Origin: Spongospora subterranea
Taxonomy: Eukaryota; Endomyxa; Phytomyxea; Plasmodiophorida; Plasmodiophoridae
Assembly (NCBI GenBank): GCA_900404475.1
Contig: OUQQ01000012.1
Span: forward strand, 32,722 to 96,721
Length of the DNA stretch: 64,000 nt
Direction of reading: 5' to 3'
Made by a program: the position numbers and the translations under genes. The notes below the pieces were generated by a model that worked only from the letters and a program-made list of their open reading frames with translations, searched no databases and had not been told where the DNA came from. Positions 20,268-32,166 of the stretch are shown one piece after another (positions within the stretch are counted from its first letter, which is position 1; every line of letters begins with the position of its first letter).

Positions 20268-23200
20268 TTAGCATTTGTATTTTTGTCTATCGCTGAACAA
20301 GAAAAGATCGCGAGCAGCAATGAAGCTCGATCGCGAATCACTAGTATCCGGCAAATCTGAGGTAAGCCTTGACTGGTCTCTGAAAACTTCTTCAGGATCA
20401 ACGTCCAGTGCGTCAATGGGCATTTGCTTGGATGATCTTTCACGATTCGGTGTGCTAATGAAATTCATATGCATACTATCAATGAATCGTTGCATATATA
20501 ATACAGGAGGTAAAATAGTAGGAGACTCTTTCGTTAGTAGGCTCTTCAAGGTTGTTTCCACCTTTTTATCCAATGAATAGTACCTGTGGAAAAGTCACTC
20601 GAAGAACATTTACGGTATATCTGAACCACAACCTAATGTAATCAATGATGCCGACAGTTAACTTTTTCGGGGGGAGTTCCCGTATTCCCAGCAAAATTGA
20701 ATAATCCATAATGCCTAGACAGGCAAGAAAATTTGCATCATTTTCGAACGCGCTACTAAGTGCGTCCGAGAAAAAACTCAATATAGGAAGGGGGTCGCCA
20801 CGCGTAAAAAGAGCAAGATTCTCATCTTGGAGGACCTATGATTATCTCAGAGATTCACTAAACAAAAGGTTGTGATAAAAAACCTGCCCATTGGAATTAC
20901 GCCTTGCGCTTGTAAACTCTTCAGAACTGATATCGATCCAGTCGTGCGTTTCGCGAAAAAAATTTGATTGAGTGTGTTTCTGAGATACAGGATGCTCCAA
21001 AACCAACCGACCTTGATGAGCCCGTTATCGAAACATGTCAATACAAATTTACTATCAGGCCCAACCTGAAGATTTTCCTTTTAAATCAAAAACATGCTCA
21101 ATCGTTGGATCGCAGAACAGATTGGGCATCAATGTAAAAAACGTCGATGTAGAGAGTCCGTGAACCAATTCATACAGTCCAAGTATTGGAACAAGCACAC
21201 TTGGTTTATCGCAGAAAATCTGATCGGCTACATATCGAAAATACTCGGATGCAATGATACCAAACGTTTTTGCCTATTTCATGCTAAATGATAACGTTTG
21301 GAAATAAACATACCACGGTTACCTCAGTGGCCGAAATCTGTTTCAAAACGAGACGCCCGTCGAACGTGCGAATGAAAGTCGCATTGCTTTTGCCGCCTTT
21401 CGCAGCCCATCGCCGTGACTTTGTTAACGACTCTATAACGTCGAAGTTGCTGCCACAAAGGCATTGTCGCAATGCCTGCCCATAATTCAGAGATTTCTTA
21501 TCAGTCAAGAATTTTAGATAAATACTTGAAATTGTCGCGCAAAGTGAATGTTGCATCGTCCTGCACGACCTGTTACTACGTATCGAATTTATTGAGGGTC
21601 AATAGGGCTTACCAGAATCTGCACAATCAACTGTTACAGACAGCCTAGATGGTATGATACTTTGTTGAACTGATCGAAGGACATCCTGGCAAGCAGCCAT
21701 TTCATTTTGGCCATTCACCGCTAGCAACGAACATTTCAAGACCTATTTGAATGCGATGAATAGAAGCTAGATGGTATGTCCAGCTACTCATGACCTGCTC
21801 GATCGGCGCATCTTTCAATTCTTGAGGAATACCAGAAGCCGATGGTTTCTCCAAGATGAAAGCGGCATGTTGTAGCGATGCTAGAGCATGTGCAATGACG
21901 GTCGATGCCTATATTGTTGTCGGGCGGCATTGATGAATGCAATTTTGAACTGGCCCAACCTGAGATGGAATTATTGGTATGATACATCCTCCAAAGGTCG
22001 GAGGAACGTTCCATATTCCTGTCTTGATCAACGCGGGCATAGGACGATCTCCTAGAAACCAACGCAAAGCGATGGGATTTGGGAACGAGTTTGTGGCTGA
22101 TGGTTGGACAAAGTGTTTGCATTCGAATTGAAGCTGAGTTGAGTTGTCAAAAGGAAATTAACCATAAGTTGTCGCTACCTGAGCTTTCCAAGCCTCCATT
22201 AGCTTGAACAATGTCAAGTATAGTTGGTATGTTCGCGTTGGTCCTGCACCGTCCTTAACTATGTCGGAAGCTGTCGTCCGTATCATGTTGTAGTCTTTCC
22301 GGATTTTATTGCGCCAAACGTCGGATGCAGAATCAATTACGATGGAAGGGGTGTTCCTACTAGAATAGCGAGCAGCAATGGCTAACGAGCTATCGCATAA
22401 TGACACGATCCGTAGCAATTCCAGATGAGCGATTCTGCGATTAGGTTGGGACGAGTTCAACATTCTGGGAGACATCGACACTTCATACGGAGTGGCGAAC
22501 GAATACTCCACAGTGGCAATAAGGTTGGCCATGCCGAAACAACGAATCATATCTCGATGTATTCGGTGACCGCAAGACTCATGCCGCGATCGTGCACGGT
22601 AGTCGTATAAACAAATTTCAAAAAATCTGAACAGAAAGAGAATATGAAAGGTCGTCCCGAAAGCCTTGAAAAACACATGAAGGCATACACACTTTGTCAG
22701 AGACAGTCGCAAAGCCCGGGAGGTCATCGCAACAACTGGAGATGAGCGTCGACGGCAGTGGGCACACCATAGCCAGGTCATGATTTGATTCTGATCCACA
22801 CCCGAGCTGGTTGACTGGAGTAAGGTCTGCGGCAGTAGATCGACCTCGATCGCCAACTTCCCATTCCCATGGACAATACAGCACCTCGATTAAGGAGTTA
22901 GATGGCTGCAGCCCCAACCCACTCATGTTCATGTTCACCTGTGATGTAATATGTTACGACCGCACGTACATTGCCGTCCTGCATTGAAACATGTCTCTCG
23001 GAGAAACTCTCCTAGTGTCGTCTGCAACTCGTGATCAGTGTCGTAACGGTGTAGTTTTACCGACAGTTCTTACATCAGTTTTGTCGTAGAACATCGTGCT
23101 GATGAATTGAGGTCGGAAGCATGGTACGTGCTTCTGCCCGGCGGCGGATTCTTTATGGAGCCAGTATAGACCAATGTCGAGCGACCACGTGAGTAGCTGG

Positions 23201-25367
23201 TCAGTTGGAAGCCAACTGGGAGAGGCCTGGTTTGGAAATAATCCAGTAGTGTCCTTCTTATCTGTTATGATAGATCTACGCTCAATGGAGGGAGTATGAA
23301 CCACGACTAACGGAGAAGATGATAATGGACCGAACGGAACGTCAGACACGGAAGCGACCCCTTTATCATCAACAGGTGAGATTGAGGGCGATTTTTCAAA
23401 TGTTTCCGGGATAAAGGATGCCGAGCTATCGAAAATGTATGATGCTTCAAGAGTGAGATTCCATGCACTCATGACGGCAGCATGGATTATCGACTTCAGC
23501 ATTGTTAGTTGATCGATGGATCCGATTCCGTTAAGAATCAGTGTTAAAAACGAAGATGATTCTTCAGGTAGAGCGAGTTTCATGTAAATGCTGGATTTAT
23601 CTGATACCGCATATCGACTTGAACACGGAAGTTGCAAGCGCTCAATGCTAAATGAAACGCATTGCCTCTAAACAAATGTCAATGCAAACTGAACGTTAGA
23701 AAACCCGTCATACCCAGATTTTTGTCAAATCCAAAAGAGGATTCATTAGAGCAATCGCACTGAAAATTGGAACGTCCAAGCATCGTTGCAACATGGATAA
23801 CTCTTGTTCGCTGACCCCTGATATAGCACTAATCCCGTGCGTAGTGAAGATACGTGCAGTTTCCAACGCAATAGCATCTATGTAAAAATATCACCAGTAA
23901 AACAACAATGTCAAGAAATTTCAAACCTCGAGTAATGACGACGTCAGGCGACAAAGACAAGATCTTGTCAATATAAGATTGCGAATGATTTTCATTATTT
24001 GAAAAATTCAGCAACGACTTCAATGAAGTCATATTGTGCTGATGCTGTTGACGGAAGTTGCAATCCAGAAGCAAGACTTTGGGATTGTGGATTTCGGTTC
24101 TCATTTTACGATGAACCACGTTCAGATTAGTTAAGGCGATGCCATCAAGAATGAAACTATCTGAGGGAGCCCCCTCCGTTATACCGATAACCTTATTTGA
24201 CACGAATAAGAATGACGCACATTGAATGGTTTGGGACTTACATGAATCATTGACGATAGATCCATTTCTGAATTACAGGGTCGCAACTGCCATGAGCACT
24301 TTATGGCAAATCTGAAAATGATATCTGTCCAGGTCTTGTCATCATGCCCGTGCCTTATTAGAAGCTGTTGTAGAATATGTCGCAGGTGGCCATTATACAG
24401 ATCGTGCAGAAACTGTTTGTTACTAGGAAGTGGTTTTACAGAAATGTTGGGAAATGACGATAACCTATGGGCATGCTTGTTTCCATAGGCATCCATGCTG
24501 TCAATGAACAGTTTCATATTTGGATTCAGGTCGTTTTCCAGTGACTTGATATCCGATTCTATCCATTCTGGAAGGGTCTGCAAGAGCGGGTGGGAGAGGT
24601 ATTTCAACGCGTTCAATTTGGAGTTGTGCGCGAAAGCAAAACAATTCAAACATGTTCGAATTCTTTCCTGACCCGGATAGCCATTTTCAGGACCTGTCAG
24701 CTCAGTTCCGCTACAAGACGAGCAGAATATGAATCCACATATCCTGCAATGATGCTGAAGGCCATACATTAGGGAGTGATGGTACCCATTGAATTTCAGC
24801 TTACTCGTCTTAGAAGCAAGGAGAACGTCTGGCCGCACGCTGTACATGCGCCACATTCATGGTCTTGCTGCCAGAACCGAGGCAAAGCTAAGGCCGCGAT
24901 CAAATTTGTCTCGACCATTTATTTGCCCTATATGTTGAACTGTGAAGGCACCCTCTTCAATAGAGGGTTGCGGCTTTGATTGAATCAACGGCCAGCAAAA
25001 GACCACTGGATTAGCCCATAATAAAAAAACCGTCTTCAGAAACGCCAGACAGTAAAACACTGGATCGAATTGGTCGTTTTTGTACGTACAATCGAACCAG
25101 ATATTTAACTGAGTCACGCTGTGAGAAAAGATCCGGAATTTGCTGGACGTCGAAACATTGTGAAACGAGCAACATCACAGTAATTCTCTTCCAGGTTTGC
25201 CTTAAATCAGGATATATCCTATCCAAATGTGTGGGCTTTCGAATAGGTAGTAAAACCAAACTGACAGCCTGGTGGAGTTTATTTGATTGGTCAACCGATG
25301 ACAATGTCCCACCGTACGTCATTAAAGCGCAGTCCGTCGTTGGTGTAGTCATGACTGTCCACACCAC
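20268..25367 (-). CDS. PIKfyve/Fab1 phosphatidylinositol-3-phosphate 5-kinase
   Basis: Makes PI(3,5)P2 on endosomes and vacuoles. Domains in order on the minus strand: FYVE zinc finger at about 24640-24870, where a short intron joins CGACTACGQTFSLLLRR to HHCRICGFIFCSSC; Cpn60/TCP-1-like domain (GIALTNLNVVHRKMRTEIHN, LSPDVVITRG) continuing to about 23400; the Cys-rich CCR domain (MTWLWCAHCR... ESCGHRIHRDMIRCFGMANL) near 22500-22800; and the C-terminal PIP kinase domain (RRWAAKGGKSNATFIRTFDG, RLVLKQI, VFDLKG, NFLACLGIMDYSILLGI, VGIIDYIR, PTILPPVLYMQRFIDSM). Many short introns. Residues before the FYVE (25011-25367) are unrecognised, and the start is uncertain. The Fab1 family normally has exactly this domain order. 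Confidence 0.92.
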
Positions 25368-25400
25368 TTCCTAACTGCATCGTGTAACACCAACGACCAA

Positions 25401-25411
25401 GGGGGGGGGGG
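25401..25411 (+). repeat. Homopolymer G11
   Basis: Eleven consecutive G, followed by a purine-rich GAGAGAGGCGGGGC stretch, in the promoter region between the divergent PIKfyve and cardiolipin synthase genes. Confidence 0.9.
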
Positions 25412-25588
25412 AGAGAGGCGGGGCAGTCGGCCATCTCTGGTTCACTGTTACAGCCGCGCCATTCTAATTACGATTAGGGTGATCGGGTGCCAACCTGTGC
25501 CAACAATAGCAGGGACGAGTGCAGTACTATCACTTGATTAGCAGCTTGACCAGATCATCATACCAAGTCGCTGCTCATTGTTTCCACA

Positions 25589-26708
25589 ATGTTCTCCCTG
25601 CACCCTGCATCGATTTCATATCGCGCTGGCCTCTCGTTTGCTTTTCAATCGCTGAAACGCCCCGTTTCGCTGCCGCTTCCCCGTGTAGCACTCGGCTCCC
25701 GACCGCGTCTGCTACGCCTATTGAAGCCTCACCGTGCCTGTGTGGCAGCAGTTCACAATCGTGTGGAGCCATCATCGGTTTCGCAATCAAGGACAACGTT
25801 CTTCACCGTACCGAACATTATTACAAGTAATTCGTGAAAGTTGATAATGTGTTTTCTCATCGTTATTCATTGGCGAATTTGTTTCTTTGTTTAACATCAT
25901 TCCGTTCCTCAGGTTGTAGAATCGCGTGTACGCCTGTGATTGGGTATATGATGCTAACTGGCCATCAGCGAATGGCATTTTGTGGGTTCGTGCTGGCTGG
26001 AATCTCGGATTTCGCCGATGGATGGATTGCCAAAAAGTTTAACCAGCAATCGTTACTTGGATCTTATTTAGATCCATTTGCCGATAAGTTCCTGATCGGT
26101 AAGCTAAATTTTATTGATTGTGTTGATCCAGTAAACGTGATAAGATCTGGTTACATTGTTTACACTTCATTCACAAAAAACTACTCAGTTTTTTCACTGT
26201 TTTCTGCCCCGGTTTAAACCCGTCCAAATATTATTTCTCATAGTTTAGTGGCCTGTTAGGAACAATGGCGTTGACTTTGGTATCAATGGAGGCTTTACCA
26301 ATGTGGTCGGTTGTATTTGTCGTCGGACGTGACGTTCTTCTTATTTGTGGAACTGCTGTCGTTCGCTATCGGTCTCTTATAAGCCGCAATATCTCTCTGC
26401 AAAACTACTTCGATGTCGCGTCCTATCCTACACATGAGGTGCGCCCATCTTTACTTGGCAAGGTAGTTTTACAGAATCACGTGAAAATCATCGACGGCCT
26501 GACCCTTCTTCAGCTAAATACAGCGGCTCAATTGCTGTGGATTAGTGCCGGTATCACATCAATAACGTTTGACTTTCCTGAACCACAACTGGTCCAGCTA
26601 ATGGCATACGGCGTCGTCGGCAGCACTTTGGCATCGGGATTTGATTACCTTTCCAATCGGCGCGACTTTTTACGAAACCTGATTCGTCGTAGAAGAAAGA
26701 ATCGATAA
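25589..26708 (+). CDS. Cardiolipin synthase (CDP-alcohol phosphatidyltransferase type)
   Basis: Mitochondrial inner-membrane enzyme joining phosphatidylglycerol and CDP-diacylglycerol (CRLS1/Crd1 type). Three exons join in frame: 25589-25826, 25913-26098, 26260-26708. Exon 1 is an Arg/Ser/Ala-rich mitochondrial presequence ending FFTVPNIIT; exon 2 gives CRIACTPVIGYMMLTG and the CDP-alcohol transferase motif DFADGWIAKK...GSYLDPFADK (D-x2-D-G...G-x3-D-x3-D); exon 3 continues TMALTLVSMEALPMW, VGRDVLLICGTAVVRY and a LLQLNTAAQLLW helix (compare the family's KVNTxxQ). The C-terminus is basic (RRRRKNR). Length of about 290 residues is normal. The gene is divergent from PIKfyve, 220 bp apart. Confidence 0.93.
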
Positions 26709-26893
26709 ATTTTTCCATCACAGAGTACCCGAGTCCCTTGGAATCTGAGTAGGTTTCTCGTGTTCTCTCGGTCGTTTCCTTGACGGTGTTCTCGGAGATT
26801 AGACAATAATCGGGCAAATCCGTTATGTTGCGAGCTGCCGTCCACCACATAAGTGCAGTTCTATAGGGCCACTGTGGTGGACACATAGACAGG

Positions 26894-28702
26894 ATGGGCG
26901 ATGATTTTGTCGCCACACCGATTCAGTTTATTGGGGAATATGAAATCTTGTCGAAGCTTGGGGTGGGGTCGTTCGCGATCGTGTGGAAGGGGGTCCACAT
27001 CCACACGGGGGAATTGGTGGCCATCAAGGGCATCAACCTTGATAAGATCCGGTTAAAGCACCCCCATCTTGATTCGGAGATCGCCATCATGACTTCCATC
27101 AGCCACACCAATATTGTCAAACTTATTGAAGTTCATAAAACAGACAGGTAATTTCTATATTTCACAACAGATTGACATTATGCTGTTTTGCCTTGTTTGC
27201 TCATTTTGCGTCGTCTCTGACGAGGTTTCTGAGAAGAAAACCAGTTGGGTGTTTGAAACGCTCTGGCGATTTTTATTGTTTAATAATTTTTTATTTATAC
27301 GATAATAATAATGTTCATACATCGTGCTCCTTATCAGGCATATTTATCTGGTTATCGAACTCTGCAACGAAGATTTGGCCGAATACATGACCCGACTTGA
27401 TCGCCCAATCCACGAGGCCGCCGCGGTCAACCTGTTTCGCCAGCTAGCCAATGGCCTGTCTTTCCTGCACTCGAAGAACATGGCCCATCGCGACCTAAAA
27501 CCTCACAATCTTCTTCTTTTGGAGAATGGTACCCGCCTGAAAATCGCCGATTTCGGGCTCGCCAGGTACTGAACCAAATTATTAGTTGTGGGTTCATTGC
27601 CCATTATTTCATTTTTAGGGATATCGATAGTGAAGTATTAGCACAGACGATATGCGGTTCTCCACAGTATATGGCGCCAGAGATCCTTCGCAATCAAGCC
27701 TACGACCCCAGATTGGCTGATCTATGGTCGGTTGGCGCCATTTTCTACGAGATGGTCACCGGAATCCCCCCGTATTATGCCCGGAGCAGTACGGAACTCT
27801 TGGCCAAGATCGATGCCGGTGAAATCACATTTCCCAGGTAAGGGCAGGTTTCAAGAACATGACGAAAATCTGATAATGTTGTGAAGGTCGCTGGAGATAT
27901 CCGATGGTTGTCAAACTGTCATCAAAGGGCTTCTTCAGCGCCATCCTGCTGATCGCTTGACAATTGACGCCCTTTGCTCGCACCCGTGCTTGTTATCAAT
28001 TCCCGACAACCAACGTAGATCATCATCGTTCTGGTGAAAACCAAAAAGTGTAACTCATCGGTTCTGGAAATTAGTTGTGGCGATAAACCCATCCGTTCAA
28101 GGGTTTTCGAGTACGCCCAAGGGTTTGCAGCAGAACGAATATGATCTGATAAAGGCGGCCAGCATTGTTGGGGATCTCGCCGATGCCGCTATCAAGAAGC
28201 CCGAAATCGCATTGCCGCTCTACGCCAAAGCCATCGCCCTTCTCGTTGATGGGCGACAGCTCCTGCGACTCAAAGATAAACTATCGCAATCGGATCAGCG
28301 CATCGATAACTGGTCTGCGAGACGCATTCAACACCTCACCATTCAATCCAATAAGTACTGGCCGTGTCGTTCATCGCCCTCGATGTTGCCCTAAGCGATT
28401 ACATTCTCAGATTGAGGGATGTTTTCGAAGACAGTTCGAGACGAACGATCTCGTGCGCCGAGCAGAGAATATTCGAACATAGCATACAGATTGCACGGGG
28501 GGCGTGCGTTGCCGAGTTGATGGAGGAACCCTCGACCAAGACCGCAACGCAGCTGAAACGCTCGTTTCGCCTGTTACATTACTTGGGCGACGCCATCAGC
28601 GATCCATCCGATCTGCGCCTGATCCAAAGCCTCGCGGCCGGTGTGTATCAACGTATCACCATGGTCGAATCCGACCAATCAGAATCGCAACAATCAAAAT
28701 GA
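26894..28702 (+). CDS. ULK/Atg1-like Ser/Thr kinase
   Basis: Autophagy-initiating type kinase. Exons: 26894-27147, 27338-27565, 27619-27837, 27887 to about 28038, about 28073-28354, 28411-28702; junctions are in frame. The kinase domain shows [12 protein letters not shown] (Gly loop), VAIKGI (Lys), [14 protein letters not shown], the activation segment [24 protein letters not shown] and the C-lobe [17 protein letters not shown] basic linker ends the lobe, then a helical C-terminal region resembling a tandem MIT-type EAT domain ([20 protein letters not shown]... [14 protein letters not shown]). Its length of about 470 residues is short compared with fungal Atg1 or animal ULK1; it is closer to ULK3, which also has a kinase followed by MIT domains. 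I therefore prefer ULK3-like over ULK1. Confidence 0.88.
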
Positions 28703-28778
28703 CAAAACCCTATTTGTTTTTATCCGATTTTCACGCTCAAAAACGCATTACTGGTACAACGATAGATATGATCATCAT

Positions 28779-31694
28779 TTAAAAATTGAACACTTCGTGG
28801 TGGAAATCGAATCGGCATTGTCCTCGAGTCCGTTTCCGGGCCAGATCCCATGCCTCGTCGACCATGATTCTTGGCCCACACGTGTAGACCACCGCCCGAC
28901 CTTTCAGGCTGGCGGTTCGCAGTGACGACTCGGTCGGCGGTTGGGCGTTGACCGGATCGGGTTCCGACATCATGGTCCCTTCGACGTAGCGGAAGATGGT
29001 CTCCAGATCGGGCCGGCCAATGATCAGACTCGGGTCGGCCGTCGACTTCTGTTGGGTGATGTGCCCGGCGATCGTGATCTGTGGATAACCTGGCGCTGAC
29101 GCCAATACTCTCGCTTTCACCAGAGTTTCGGCAAACCACGCCCATTCGAATTCGGTTGGAACCGACCACACTAGATAAACATGTCTGGGGACGATATCGG
29201 GGTCAGACGACGATCATGGGAACAATGGGGTCCTACTTGATCCAGGCGGAACGAGCGTGTTTCGCTTTGCTCTGGAGACTCATCTCGAGCTGATAGATGT
29301 CCTTGATGATGCTGATCAAGGGCGTTATACCAACACCACCACCGATCAGTAGAACGTGGGAATAGCGTTTATATCGTGACGATAGGTGCCCATATGGGCC
29401 TAATCCATGGTCAGTTCCGCCCCGACCAATCACCAACCGATTTCTCAGAAACAATACCTTCGACCCGTATCAACGGCGGAACGACACTTAGATTGCCCTG
29501 GATAGAGTTCAACAGCGCGCGGGTCGTATTCCCTAGCGACTTCACGTGAATCTCACACAGATCATCTTTAGGGCCTGAACACAAACAGACCATTGAGAAC
29601 GGCGTCGATCAACGGGGGATGGTCTTACCTGATGATAACGAGAACGGGTGCCATTCCAACAGAGCAATGGTCGGGAAGTTGACGAACACGTATTGCCCGG
29701 CCGTATATGTAGCGTATTTACGCTTGGGGAAACGTAGACGGACAACGTTGCCCGGTAACGTTTGGACCTGAGTGGCACGAAATGGTATAACATCACCTCT
29801 GGCAAGTCGCAATACACGATCCAGGGTGTAGACGGCGACGGCGGCGAACACGTATGGGTGATTGGCTTTGGCGTGGAACACCATGAACAGGTAGAACAGG
29901 ATGAACACGAAATGGGAATAGAAGAAGAACTGGAAGAGATGGCGACGAAGGGACTGGAACGATGTGAACAGGATGACCAGGGCGCTGACACCCGATACGA
30001 CACCGGTCAGGTTGGTCTGGTCCATCAGGACGACGTCGACGGCGGCGACGTCCCGCAGCTGCGGGATGATCTCCCACAGACCGTGAGCGATGACCGACGC
30101 CACGACCAGACGCCCTAGCCAGCGATGGAACGTGATGGCGCGATCGATCGGGATCTCGAATATCAGCGACATTGCCGAGTTTCGTGTGGCTGGTATCGCC
30201 ACCCAGAATGCATTGGCCGTCGCCACATACCCCAACCCGATACCGATATCGCCATCGTCCCAGATCCACAACCCCAACCAGAACGCGTTCACAGCCAGGA
30301 ACGACGCGAACAGGATCACGTGTTTTAGCGCCAGCTGACTTCCCGACAGGCGCAAACGCCAGAACCGCACCAGCGCATTCTTCACCGGACTCGATATCGG
30401 TTTCTGATCGACGATGTAGACGTCCAATGGCGGGGAAGACGATGATTTGTCGGAGAACGAAACGGGTTCCGATCCACGAAAGAACCCGCCAGAGGGGACG
30501 ATATTCAGGGTGAGATCGTCGTTAGAGGTGTCGTTAAGATCACTACCGGGATCATCGTATATTGGAGCGGGACCGAACGTCTTCTGCAGAAATGGGAATT
30601 GACCGCTGGATGCAGATACAGACGACACTTGGAACGGATCGTTAATATTATTACGGGATAGTTCAGGGTTCACGTCCTTGTTGAAAATCCGTTTTGATTG
30701 GGCAACGGACGACCGCTCTACGAGATCTAGACCGTCGGCGAACCCAGCCGGGCCCATAAACCCGCGAAATGCCTTCCGTCGGATGGCCTCACGCCAGCGC
30801 TTCTTGAGTTTGTACAGGCGAAGGACGACGGCAAGGATGACGAGGACCAGGGCGGTGACGATACTGATCCCCGATGCCGGGTCGGTTATCAGCCCAAACA
30901 GATAGGTTGGCATCGTGATGGCGTTGCCAATCGTAACGCCACCTTTGGCCAGGAAATTGACCTTGGCCAACCCACGAGTACTGGTCGAGTGTTGGACATA
31001 CGCGCTGGCCGATGTGCCATCGGTAGCGCCATATGCCCAAACCAGGTACATGTCGCCGTTGATGATCGGGACGTGCTGGGCGTCCATTGACTTGATCGGG
31101 TGGCGGAACGCAACGCTGGTTCGACCGTTGGACTGGGTCCCGGTCACCCCGACACTGTCGATAAAGTTGGCCGGGGTCGGAGTGCGACGCGATGTGGCCG
31201 AGAACCCGTCGATGATGGTTGTGGCGCCATCGTTGCCAACCCAGGCAACAACGGCCGCTGTGTTTAGGTGACCTGAATGGAATACCCATTTACCAATCCA
31301 TTCCATGAATCTAAACCCATATGTTTATAACGGCCCAAGATCCACTTCAATAAACGCAAAAATTAAAAAAAAAAAACCCATCGCCGAACAGAACTGATAC
31401 AATGTGTGATATCGATCAGATTTACGATCAATGTGCTGTGGGACAACGAGTGTACGACCCCGGTATACCTCGTGGGTTAACCGACCAGCCAATGGAGACC
31501 CATCCACTCGTCATGGCGCTAATCGTGAACGCGATGGTGTTGGCGTCGATCATGGTCCAGTTGGCCGAATATGACCCATCGGTGGTGGTGAACGACCCCG
31601 ATCCGAGTGAGGTCTGACCCGATCCGCTCCCGAGCAGGATTATGGTCAGCAGCAGTATCGCCCAGGGCGACACCGTTCCCGTTAACCAATTCAT
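28779..31694 (-). CDS. DOMON-ferric reductase/NADPH oxidase-like fusion
   Basis: The N-terminal exon has a signal peptide ([20 protein letters not shown]) and the start of a DOMON domain ([28 protein letters not shown]). The large exon at 31306-29609 continues it ([29 protein letters not shown]), then one transmembrane helix, a disordered Ser/Asp-rich loop, and a ferric-reductase/NOX core with paired heme histidines (FHRWLGR...[26 protein letters not shown]). The FAD motif HPFSLSSG, then PKDD...[13 protein letters not shown], the NADPH motif [16 protein letters not shown] and the C-terminal [14 protein letters not shown] follow across short introns. It probably moves electrons from cytosolic NADPH to an extracellular acceptor, iron or oxygen. 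The splice between the first two exons (31310-31470) is unresolved. The fusion of DOMON to a NOX-type reductase is unusual. Confidence 0.88.
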
Positions 31695-32109
31695 GGTCCA
31701 GTCGAGTTATTAATGCTGGTTGGGGAGGTTTGGCCTATTTGTCCCTGTCCAACGGGCCGATCCAGATCGACATATTCCAGATCCATCCAGATACGGGACG
31801 GCGAATCCGCCCGAAAACAATCCAGATCGGGTCCTGTTTCCCTGTTGATCTGTTGAACCCCATGGAACCAGGCAGAACCCCATCAAGTTAATACCATATC
31901 CAAACACGAGATGTGATCACAATGAACCCCCTCTTCATGGTCATCATCCAGATATGAATGGCCCATAGGACCAGCGACAATAATTCACACACGAATTTCA
32001 CGTCAATCTGAAATAAATTGAGGAAAATTCGTGAAAATGGAAAAAAGGGGGTAATTGATAGTGACCAGGATAATAATGTATTGACCCGATTGGATATTGG
32101 GGGTGGAGG

Positions 32110-32117
32110 TGGCGCTA
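32110..32117 (+). promoter_or_regulatory. TGGCGCTA octamer upstream of ETF-QO
   Basis: TGGCGCTA in gene sense, 50 bp upstream of the ETF-QO ATG at 32167. Same octamer as upstream of the SDR, signal-anchor and 61.6-kb genes. Confidence 0.4.
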
Positions 32118-32166
32118 TTATCCCCCTGGTCATATTGTTAAGAAAGGGACGGCGCACTTAACGATC

